Assembly (NCBI RefSeq): GCF_029962835.1
Contig: NC_080581.1
Coordinates: 25,682,001 to 25,746,000, forward strand
From: Magnolia sinica
Taxonomy: Eukaryota; Streptophyta; Magnoliopsida; Magnoliales; Magnoliaceae
Reading direction: 5' to 3'
DNA: 64,000 bases
The translations under genes and the position numbers were made by a program. The notes under the pieces were generated by a model. The model saw nothing but the letters and a program-made list of their open reading frames with translations. It was not told the DNA's origin and ran no database searches. This document shows positions 54,212 to 64,000 of the stretch, piece after piece (positions within the stretch are counted from its first letter, which is position 1; the number at the start of each line of letters is the position of its first letter).

Positions 54212-56474
54212 TGTTCACTCCCCAAGTATAGGGTTGTGATGTAGTAATAAACTCGATGAGACCGAGGTCGAATCCCAAGGGACTAATACCTGTACATAAT
54301 CTGAAACTAAGTAGAACTAGAACTAGACTAAGATGAAATCTAAATCAATTGTAATTTGAGGAATAATGATGAAATAATTATTTAAAACTTAAAGAATTCA
54401 GAGGTAGGAAACTAAGGATTCAGAGGATCCACTTGTAGAGATCAGGGTGATCTTATGCCTGCTTCAAGAACTCAACTAGACTTAGAGTCCCATCATGAAA
54501 ATCGAACTGAACTTTCTTTGATATAGTTTTCAATAGATGAAAGGTATATAAATTAGAATGGATTCCATCACCAAACCCTGTCTAGGAGATAAAGCAAACA
54601 ACAGAATTAAACTAATTAACAACCAATCAACATGATATGAAGGTTAGGAAGGGTACCATCACCCAATCATGCCCAGGAGACAATGGTGAACAACATGGCT
54701 TCCTGACGTCATAAACATAAAAAGGAAAGGAACACGCTCAAAGCTATCACAGACCTATTGTAATTTTAGTCACAACAGACCATTAAAAACTAAAAACATT
54801 CCCTTAATTAAACTAAAATCAACATCAGTTCAGTCTAAACAAAAGGCACAAGCAAAAAGGTCTCCCATCATCCTGTAAGCTTCACCTCCTAGCCCTAGCT
54901 AAGAGGTTTAGCCTAACAGCATGATTAGGCTAAATCCCTTAACAAAAATAAAATAAACAAAAGAAAAATAAAAAAAATAAAAAGAAAAAGAAAAACAACT
55001 CTACTATCTATCTATCTCTCGGCTCCACGTCTAAGCTGTGTCTCCACTTTCCTTTCTTCCTCTCTTTCTTTTATAGGAATAGGAGAGTCGGTGCTGGGGC
55101 AATGGAGACGTGCGTAAGGGGCTGAAGTCGGTGGAGAACCTCCTTTACGCAGCTGGGGTCGGTGGGAGCTGCGTAAGGGCGTGCGAACAATAGAATCTAC
55201 GTAACTCAACTTACGCTGATGTATTGGTGGGGCCCACTTCAGCTAACATTTGGAAAATCCACGCCATCCACCTTGTTCTCCTTGAAATTTCGGTCGGAAG
55301 GTGTATTTTTGGCCTTCTGTTGATGAGGCACACAAAACTTTTTACTTCACCGTCTGTTGTCTTGTTTGGACGGTTTAAAACCAATCTTCATTAACTTCTG
55401 CCATTCTGTCACCTGAGATTGGGTGAGAGGGAGCTTGGGCTTCTGATAGACAGTCTGGATGAGACCGAGGATGCATGATGGTGGTCCACAACATTCCTCT
55501 GCAAGTCCCTGTGCGAAACAGAGCCACGTTGGTCTTTTCATTTTTTTTTGGTCGTTGATGTCATGATCGACGCAATCGCAGGGATCCAGTCCGTCCCTTA
55601 GAATACTCATGTAAAACCATTCGGAAATGGTTTGTTGGGCTTGGATTAGGTGTGGTCCACCGTTCTGTCCATTTCACCGTCAATCTTTTGTTCGGCTGAG
55701 ACGTTCACACGATCTCTTGCATGGTGGCAAAAAGACACCATGGATATAGTCATGGATACCCCCTAGGGCGAATGGACGGTTCAAATCGATGATTTGAATG
55801 ATTAGTGGGCCCCACTGAGAGAGACCGGTGGACGCTAGTGCGTCCGCTGTTGCTGGTGCGGAAAGAGTCGGGTAAGCCGACTTTGAATGGGATTCTCGTT
55901 CCGGTGCGGCTCGCATGCAGATGTGCTATGTACACGCATGTTAGACGTGGGGTCCACTATAATGCATGTGATCAATCCACTCCGCTCATTCCTTTCCTCT
56001 TGTAGATTAAGTGGTTGAGACCAAAGCTGAAGAATATGCATATATCAGTTGGGCCCATATTACTGTTTTAGTGGCTGATCTGTCAATTGGGCCACTTCAA
56101 CAGAGATTCAAGAGCTAAAATTCGACGTGTACGGTTAATTTATGGTCCTCAGGCCATGCATGAAGTTTCGAGTTGAACGGAGCTGGAAACCCTGTGATCT
56201 TGCATCCTAGACAATTTTTGGGCCACTTGAGTTTCAGTTTCTTAGTTTTCTCAGATCTCTGGCATACAAATCCGTCGATCTTGGTCTCCTGGGGTCTGTC
56301 CCATGCTTTGGTGAATTCTGAGTATTAAATCTCAGCTTTTAGTATCTTATTTCAATCCAAGCTTGTAAATACACCCTGCATCACAAACATGATTACATCA
56401 GGCTGTTAAACAGTACCATGTTCATAAATCCAGGCAATAACTGGGTTGTGACATGCAATATTTGACCCTCAACA
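54212..56474 (-). mobile_element. Athila-type solo LTR with ttgtg duplication
   Basis: Starts tgttcactcccc and ends gaccctcaaca, with perfect 5-bp duplications ttgtg at 54207-54211 and 56475-56479. It is homologous along its length to 43984-45966, whose adjacent tRNA-Asp primer site gives the family and the minus orientation. 2263 bp with no coding region. ORFs on both strands are short and unconserved. Confidence 0.92.
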
Positions 56475-56600
56475 TTGTGTGGGTGCACAATCGAAGTTAT
56501 CTATGACACAACTCAAGTTACCTTGAGAGTATCATTGTGCGGGTGCACAACCGAAGTTATCAAGTGCACAACTTAAGTTTCCCCTAGAGTATCATTGGTG
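56475..56600. repeat. 60-bp tandem array, remaining about two units
   Basis: ttgtgtgggtgcacaatcgaag continues the unit broken at 54211 in exact register, followed by one more diverged unit and a fragment. Confidence 0.88.
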
Positions 56601-57510
56601 CACAACCGAAGTCTCATACAACAAAAGTTTTCATGTTTAGAGAGCTCCCGAAGAAGGAAAAGTCCATCCGTGCATCTGGTTCACTCGCACAACCATTTCT
56701 TTTGAAGGGACATTAAGAGCAAGAAGAGAAGAATTCAGAATGAGGTGGAGAAGTCGAAGGAGAGAGTGAAAAGACAACTAGTGTTTATCACACAACCAAA
56801 CCAACGGCCTCAAGTCTTCACAACTCATCTGTCTTTGTGATGAACATCTAATATGCCGAAATGCTGCCAAAATTTTCCATTGAATTGCTTCTCCTCTCAT
56901 TCGTTGTGTTGATTCATTGTACTTTGTTTTCAGAATCAAGGGAAATACGAGGATGTAAACAAACTCAGAATTAATTAAATATATCATAATGATTGTTCTC
57001 TCATTCTTTCATTGTTATTATTGAATGATAATCCCCCTAATCATGCCTTCGTTTCTTATCAAAACAATCTTATTATAGATAATGTTTTAATTACTTATAT
57101 TTAGAACCTATTGAGTTACTTGGTTAATCTATTTCTCTTAGTACAAAAATATGCTAATCTTTTATGCAATTGACTCTTAAATTGAATAATTGACATGCCT
57201 CTTTAATTCTATTAAGAATAAGTGATTTGATTGTCACATGCTATCTCAAGTAAAAAATAGGTTAATTAATTATATGTTTGCCACTTCTGATTACTTGATG
57301 ATATTTCGGAGGTTCTTGAACTAGTGGACATTTTTTTCTAATGGATTAAATAAAAAATTTTGTGAACTAACTATCTTAGGGATCATTTGGGCCTATGTGG
57401 CTTTTGGGGATAATCCAATTTTATTGCATCCTTGGATGGATTATTTGCCTTATGTGGTTTTGATGGAATATTTGTCATTTTGTGTCTTGATGGTTTATTT
57501 TATGCGGAGT
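56600..57510. other. Unassigned, probably LTR interior
   Basis: No gene or clear repeat. The minus-strand 69-codon ORF at 56778-56987 has no known motif. Confidence 0.4.
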
Positions 57511-57514
57511 TATA

Positions 57515-57770
57515 ATTTCTGAGTGACGTTAGAGTTCAGGTGTTGATTTTCTATTCATCTTGCGGAGTTCACTTTTATTGTTATTTTTAAGTGAAGTTGA
57601 AGTTCACTTGTTTATTTTTTAGTCACCTTGCGGTGTTTTATATGATTTTCGAGTGAAGTGGAAGTTCACTTGTTGATTTTCTAGTCATCTTATAGAGTTC
57701 ATATACAATGTGATTTCTGGGTAAAGGAGAAGGTCACATGTTGATTATCTAATTATTTTGATATGTCCAT
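57515..57770. repeat. About 64-bp degenerate tandem repeat, four units
   Basis: Units containing gagtgaagtggaagttcac, ttgattttctagtcatc and ttgcggagttca start at about 57519, 57586, 57647 and 57711. Noncoding. Confidence 0.75.
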
Positions 57771-58319
57771 TCCTATTATGGTTCCTTTTACATTTTCTTA
57801 ATAAAGTAATTATGTTGGTGGATATATTCTTTGTGTATATGATCGTGAGTTAGAATTTCATTGTTTAATAAATCTTTTTCTATGTCTTGCAAACTATTTT
57901 GAATTATGAATGTTGGGTGTATAATCTTAGAGGGTATTTCTCACTATAATAGCCATTGACGCTATCAAAACATATCAGTTGATGCAGGTTAGAGCGAGTC
58001 GACGATGTTTACCTAGTTGCTAAAAGGGATCAAGTAGTTGAGGAGCTATACGAGATCCCATTGGAGCATATTGAGCTTCATCATTAGTTGATAAATTTCT
58101 ATTTTAGATTAGGGTACTTTTGGTATTTGGGTTGTATAAGTTTTGTATGGGCACTACATTTGGATTTTTGTTATGAATGAAAAACTTTTACTTAATGCAC
58201 AGTTTACTCCGCTAGTAATTGTTACTAACAATGAATATTGAGAAGATTGTTTAAATTTAGACTTTAAATTTTAAGGTTAACACTCAGAATTTTAGAAAAC
58301 AAGTATTATACTCAGGTTT

Positions 58320-58353
58320 TGAAAACTGGGGTGTCACAAGATGGTATTAGATC
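58320..58353 (+). other. LTR end and degenerate Met-tRNA primer site
   Basis: ggggtgtcaca ends at 58338; three bases later tggtattagatc differs at two positions from tggtatcagagc. This is the classic junction of a 5' LTR and primer site of a plant LTR retrotransposon, plus strand. No gag follows. Confidence 0.6.
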
Positions 58354-59780
58354 GGAGTTTAGATAAATCTTGCCTTGGGGAAAATGGAACTTATATAAAT
58401 TCAAATACTCCAAATTTACATTGATGAAATTAGATACTTGAACTAAGTTTAATTCTTATAAGTAATATGGTTTTATGAATCTAGAAATCTAAATTTTAAG
58501 CTCCCTTGAAAATTACTAGAATAATATGGAACTTAAAAACAGAATTTAGGTGTCGTGGGAAAACAAATGACTACCATAATGTATATTGAATGAGAACACC
58601 TCCCGACTAGACATTTGAATAATATTCTCTTAAATATGACATATGAACATTTCAAACATCCTTTTTATTAGAAATAATATCCTTCTGTTGAAATATCGAT
58701 ATTAGGTTGGAAAAATCTTATTAAATTCAAGAAATTACAAGTTTAGACACCTTGTAATTTGTCATGGATCCCAAATATAACCTTGTAATAACTTGTAAAA
58801 AAACTTAGGATATTCGTAGAACTTTAATAATAAGGTAAAAATTAGAAAATGCGTGTTGAAAAATAACTTTTATATGAATTGCATTACAATTTAGATACAA
58901 ATACTTTGCTGCAGCATCTGCTACTTCTTGTTGGAGTAAGCCAGCTCCTTATCACGCCATAACAATGTAGATACAAAATAGAAACTTTGACAAAAATCAC
59001 ATGATTGGAGTATTGTTAGAATCAATAAAATCTCAACAATTCTCTATTCTTTACGATTATGTGTAGAAAGACTCTAAAGGTCCTAAGATGATCAACCAAA
59101 CATCTTTGCATTTGCTTTCATGGCAATAAGAGATTTTTTTTTCCCGAAAAGTTAAATGGAGGGAAAATAGTTTGCTTATTACATGAGGTGTCAAATAATA
59201 GAGTGAAAAAGTAAAAAATGTTTACATATGTGGGATTATAATACAAATTGTTGCAAATGCGAAGAAAAGGTATTTCTAAGGACTTTTATTTAAACAAAAA
59301 GGTGCAAATGGTTTTCATCCCCTAGTGTTGATGAGTGTCTACCTCTCACTTATGTCATACCTTTTATGCTTTCTTTATATTTTCCTAGTTTACCTTCTGC
59401 CCTTACAGGCCCCTAGGATATGAATGAGGCTATCTAATTGTATAATCCAAGGTTATCAATTAAATTGAAATTTTTTAATGAAATGAATTTGTTGAATGTT
59501 TTTCTTGTCAAGATCTTGAAACTAATGTTAAATCCATGAAATGATGAGACCTGGCTACCCAAACCCCACACACTCACGCACCCACTCATATATGTGCACT
59601 CAATCCCTGGTCTCTCATTGTTGAAATAGAGGCATGTCTACCATTGAGCCATGGAATTAGACCCCTACTTTGTTGCATGGGTTGAAATGCTTGGGATGTT
59701 TTGAGCTCATTCATGGCTCATGCTCTGGATTGGTGTGATCGTTGATGTCATATTGAAATTTTTGGTTGACCTTTTGAGAG
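58354..59780. other. Unassigned AT-rich sequence
   Basis: Downstream of a primer-like site, but I find no gag, no ORF above 60 codons and no RNA gene. Nothing supportable. Confidence 0.4.
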
Positions 59781-59789
59781 GTGTGGATG

Positions 59790-60603
59790 CTGTAACATTC
59801 GGTGGTGATTAAGAAATTATTTTTAACTTCCTATCATGGGGAGGGTATTTTAAGATTTTTGGGGTAAGATATGATGGTGCAAAATTTGATCCAACATATT
59901 TTTAATGGCTAATATCTATTAGACAATTCCAACCATCAAACTTTAATTTCCAACACTAATCAAACGACCCCATCAAAGTTTGATTTGGACCACTTGCCAT
60001 CCAAAGTAAGGAAAACATTTGGATGTCATCAATTGTTGTAGGGGATATACCATATTTTCTCAGGATTCTTAGAGTTAAGTGGACTGTTCCCAAAAGATTA
60101 AACCTACTAGGGTGGAGAAGGTGCATACTTTTCAAAGAGATGAAGACATGACATTGTTCTTGTCCTCAGAATTAATTTTTCAGTGTGTTAAAAGGAGAAA
60201 AGGCATTGCTTTTTTCTCCATAGGCTTCAGACTTCTTTCCATATAGGATGAAGATGAGGCAACTAATTGGGGTGGGACCTGCAATGCGGAATTGGATTCA
60301 GGTCATGATTGTTGATTGCCATCTTTGCCCTCAGATCTAGGATGCAGAAGAGTCATCTGCCTCGAACATGTGGTTAATTTCAATAGACCATTGGTTTTCT
60401 TGTTTCAACTTTTTTATTCAGTCTAGTATGTGATTGCATCAGTCTCACTACAAATATATTGATGTGGCCATCAAATTGTACAATTTGTGGCCTAATAGTT
60501 TGTTGGAAAAAAAATAATGAAACAAAATAGTTCAATATTTTTGTTAGTAATATGTAGACATTGGTGTTGAACTTGTGGAATGATTAAGGCTGGCAAAAGG
60601 ATA
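59790..60603. repeat. Long dispersed/tandem repeat, copy 3 (blocks C-D-A)
   Basis: 59800-60080 matches 1975-2290 (block C, with aaagtttgatttggaccactt). 60120-60250 matches block D and 60250-60600 matches block A (ggaatgattaaggctggcaaa). The order C-D-A followed by B after the insertion shows that the blocks are a circular permutation of copy 1, as expected for a tandem array. Confidence 0.72.
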
Positions 60604-62425
60604 TGCCACGCCCGCAATTCAGATACAGAGTGTGCACTCTTATACTCGAGTTACGGCCCATGACTCGTACTCCAAGTGTACTTAAATTAATAATTCATAT
60701 AGTTGCTTGGAGGCATAGCTTAATGCATTCTAAGTTCATCCACAATTCTAACATTCACACATCCATACATATCATATAGTTTCACGCATTTCTATTAATC
60801 ACTACCTTCTCATTCTCAAACCATATCATCTAACTGGTAACTCAAATAAGTCTATCCAATTGGGACTTTATTCAATCACAATATCAACAACCATCTAACA
60901 TAAATGTCTATTAACAAATACCTTAACAATTTCTAATCATAAATGAGTAATAGAAAGAGATCTTAAAGTTCATGATCATCAGTTCTTATTAAACAATCCA
61001 TTTAATCAGCTCATCGTAGTAAGTTCATCTTCAAATAAGTATGGCTGTTGATCTTGTGGGTCATCTGCCATTTGGGCCTCATTCTCTGGTACCTAATTTA
61101 TATTTCTAATCTCGATCACCTCTGTATGATTCAACAAACATCAACTAGCCAAGCCTAGTGAGTGATCCCATCATGGTTCATGCACGACACAATTAAGATA
61201 GAACATAACAACAATTAAATTAAACAAATGTAGAAATGGGCATGGATGCAAAATTGCATGAGATGCATGCATCAAGTGGGATAATCATACACTTACTTGG
61301 GTTAGATATCCGTCAACTAGCATTGCACTTGATAAGATTCTCTAGGAATGGTGGGCATCCAGTAACAATTCTACCAAGAAACCATTCAAGGAGATCCCCC
61401 AGGAACCTAGGCACGAGGTGTGCATGCAATTCATCTAGAGCGAGCCTCTAAGAGCACTGTAATGCACGTGATGCATGCTCAATGCTCAATGCATCGACAT
61501 ATCCAAATTGTCTTATACATCTCTCTATATAAGTGGAAACTCTAATTTCATGAATGTAATGATAGACATCTTCATATATTCAATTCACAGTAATAGTCGT
61601 TCATTACAATATTTCATACTTCAATAAATCAATGTTAGCAAGACATTATAACAAATATGGCAATTATAACAAATCCATCTTAATCGTAATAGAGATGTGG
61701 CATGTTGGGATTCAATGGCCTATATTTGGTATAAATAAATTCACCGAATAGTCATACATGTTTAAATCCAAGATTCCTAATACATAATTTAAACCAATCG
61801 TGAATTTGATCTAATTGTTCCATTCAATGGGGCCCACCTTTGATCAAATCAAGGTGACCCTCTATCATTCATAATTTGGTAATTAATCCAGGGTTATATA
61901 TGTATATTATAACTTAATAATCCAATTATCAAATTCTAATATCTAATAGATCAATCCAGGAATCTGTTGAGCGAACCTATCGATTGATCAAAGTCCCTCG
62001 ATTGAATCAATCTCCAATCAATCGAATCGACAAAATCAAGATTAAAGTAGTTTGGTCATTGGACCATTGTCAATATTTTCGATCGAACTCTTCAATCGAT
62101 CAAGTCTGATTGATGCTCCATTGATTAAATTAAACATAAATTGATCAAATTGAAAAAATCAAATTTTGATAGTTTAAGTTTCTAGACACATTTCGACATA
62201 TTTCGATCGATCGAAGCTCCCTTCGATTGAATCGACAAAGGTCGATCATGCTCTATTACATGATCCATTTTTGCAAAGTTTAGGAATTTTTCTTGTTTTT
62301 AAGTTTTACAAGATCTAACATATTCATAGGTTAGATTTGAACCATCCAATGATTTTCTCACCATCAAGTTATAGAAAAATCATAGGATTGTTCAGATCTA
62401 GACCATCCTAAGATCTACAATCATC

Positions 62426-62482
<57 letters not shown>

Positions 62483-63284
62483 TTATTGTTATCCTTTGAT
62501 CCCTGTGGATAATCCAACAATTAGATTGATTAAAATTTTGGGTAACATCCCAGATATAACCCAGAATCAATATCAATGTTGTATATTGATCTAATACATC
62601 AGAAAATCTATCGAATCAACAAATATGCAAAACCATGACTAAGATTTACTCCAATTAGTGTGGCCCACTCAGTGTTCAGATCATTTTAGAATTTGGGGCA
62701 CTGGTATATTTTGGCCTTAGGAAACGTATGATCTAAAGGAATCTGAGCTAACACCGCTAGACATACCATGTTAATCTCTACGATAAGAGATCTCGCTTAA
62801 AACCTTCATCTATTATAAACAATTCTCACATATCAAAGCAACAAATGCAAGGCCGATCTGCCCCATTCATGGCATAGATTTGAGGGTTATTAATCAAAGG
62901 CGTAAGAAAAATTATAAAAAGAAAGGTTAGGAACCTACCGGCGAGGGCTTTTCTCTACAGGCCTCCCCTCTCTCACACTTTCTCTTTTCTCTTTTCCGTA
63001 GGGTTTTCGTAGGAGAGTTCTCTCTATGATCCCTTCTTATAGAGAGAGAAGAGCCCTGGATCTAGAAACTTCTTATCCAAATGAGCTCATTTTCCTAATT
63101 TGAAAGTTTTATCAATTTGGATAAAAGGTTATTTAACCTAAAGTCGCAACGACACAAGTTGATCCTCCAACCTCTCCTTTATCCAAGAGTCTCTACTAAC
63201 GTGCTAAGTAATTTATTTTATTAGTAATTACAAATTTTAAATTTAATTAATTAAGAATTTTATATGAGTAAAAATTCAAGGGCA
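60604..63284. mobile_element. 2.7-kb TG...CA insertion, probable solo LTR
   Basis: Bounded by tgccacgcccgcaattc and ttcaagggca. Comparison with 690-720 and 3370-3400 shows that it interrupts block A precisely (ggctggcaaaagg | ggctaatcctgg). Flanking pentamers ggata and ttata share 3 of 5 bases. On the minus strand it would end gcgggcgtggca like plant gypsy LTRs and has a TATA-like tctctataagaagg near 63035. No coding region. A TA run lies at 62431-62480 and CGATCGA motifs at 61975-62240. Confidence 0.7.
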
Positions 63285-63910
63285 TTATAGGCTAATCCTG
63301 GGGTAGGGAAAATCAATATTTTGAATAGGCATGAGCCAACAACAAGCTTGTTCATTGTCGTCCATTGTTAGTTATTTGGACCACTAGTTGGATTGAAACT
63401 CAATGTCGTAATGGGTAACTTGTATGCTAACATTGATGGTAGGTGGTTGATCAATAAAAATTACTTATAATGTTTCAGGCTTTTTCCGAGCCTATGCTTT
63501 GAATTGGGGTGTTTCTAATTGTCCAAAGTAGATTGAATAGTGCCTTTGGTGATATGGGATTCACTGTGATGTATATGTGTTATATCTATATTGTCCATCC
63601 ATTTTGTTAGCTTATTTGAGGGCATAAGCCCAAAAATTGAAGAAAATCCAAAGCTCAAGTGGACCACACCACTGGAAACATTGGTGATTGAACATTCATG
63701 ATAAAACCTTCTTAGGGGCCACAAAAGTTTTAGATCAAGCTCATATTTGTGTTTTCCCTCTATCTAGATTTGTGAGACCTTATCAATATGTTAGATGACA
63801 AGTAAGCATCATGGTGGGCCCTGGGAAGGTTTCAATTGTGTGTCAATTATACCCACCATTTCGTGTGGTGTGGTCCACTTGAGGTTTCAAGTCGCTTCAT
63901 ACTTTTAGGT
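63285..63910. repeat. Copy 3 continued: end of block A and foldback block B
   Basis: Resumes with ggctaatcctggggtagg and continues through attcactgtgatgtatatg, gtggaccacaccactgg, gttttagatcaagc and gtggtgtggtccacttgagg, colinear with 720-1260 and 3430-3960. After 63911 (tgtaacgtcttag) a new sequence with an LTR-like start begins and runs off the window. Confidence 0.7.
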
Positions 63911-63911
63911 T

Positions 63912-64000
63912 GTAACGTCTTAGAAAAATCCGTACAAAGACCCGAGTACCACCTCAGGCAGAAATTACTAAGGACCAAATCCTTTAGAAATTAGACAAAA
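63912..64000. other. Possible LTR start at the window edge
   Basis: ttgtaacgtcttagaaaaatccg interrupts the foldback arm after cttcatacttttagg and looks like the tgtaacgacc start of the Tekay LTR at 33236. Only about 90 bases are visible, so this is a guess. Confidence 0.35.

Noticed and set aside
53821..56600. CRISPR-like regular array
   Set aside because: The units are uniform 60-bp tandem copies with no unique spacers, in a plant nuclear context.
59560..59670. tRNA- or SINE-like string around ctaccattgagccatgg
   Set aside because: No complete A and B box spacing, no poly-A tail or duplication could be found.

Overview
This is plant nuclear DNA, almost all of it transposable elements stacked inside one another, with one recognisable host gene that is dead. 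Plant origin is shown by an LRR subfamily XII receptor-like kinase with a GT..AG intron, a Tork/TNT1-type Ty1/copia element primed by initiator Met tRNA, a Tekay/Del-type Ty3/gypsy chromovirus and Athila-type LTRs with a tRNA-Asp primer site. The abundance of 'gtggggtccac...gtgatgtatgtattttatccacgccgttcatcc' foldback repeats suggests an early-diverging angiosperm such as a magnoliid; that lineage call is a low-confidence guess. I see no intact protein-coding gene, rRNA, tRNA or CRISPR.

Layout. 1-4421: a decayed tandem array of an approximately 2-kb repeat (blocks A-B-C-D) carrying foldback elements. 4422-20947: a minus-strand copia element with both LTRs and a 5-bp target duplication (atagg). 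Its reverse transcriptase is split at 6389-17754 by a TG...CA element (LTR-A1), which is split at 7010-13052 by a second copy (LTR-A2, duplication ctaaa). 20953-25750: foldback elements nested in foldback elements and a 2.1-kb Mutator-like element with long inverted ends. 25950-49721: the receptor kinase pseudogene, cut by an 836-bp solo LTR (duplication gaaac), then by a third LTR-A copy at 29336-47158 (duplication tctta). Inside LTR-A3 lie a degenerate Tekay retrotransposon (33236-43653) and an Athila-type LTR with its primer site (43654-45966). 50350-51876: a second copia fragment. About 52.9-58.35 kb: a degenerate LTR region with a TATA box, a 60-bp tandem array split by a 2.26-kb Athila-type solo LTR (duplication ttgtg), and a terminal LTR end plus primer site. 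59.7-64 kb: another stretch of the A-B-C-D repeat, split by a 2.7-kb LTR-like insertion.

How it fits together. The nesting gives a relative clock: foldback/array sequence, then copia, then LTR-A1, then LTR-A2 on the left; kinase gene, then solo LTR and LTR-A3, then Tekay on the right. The kinase frame resumes exactly on the far side of each insertion, so it was once a normal gene. The Tekay element carries an extra long ORF upstream of gag, and its in-frame stops fit C-to-T or G-to-A change, as expected of methylated silenced DNA. Exact LTR boundaries with target duplications are the firmest calls. Family names rest on motifs read by eye.
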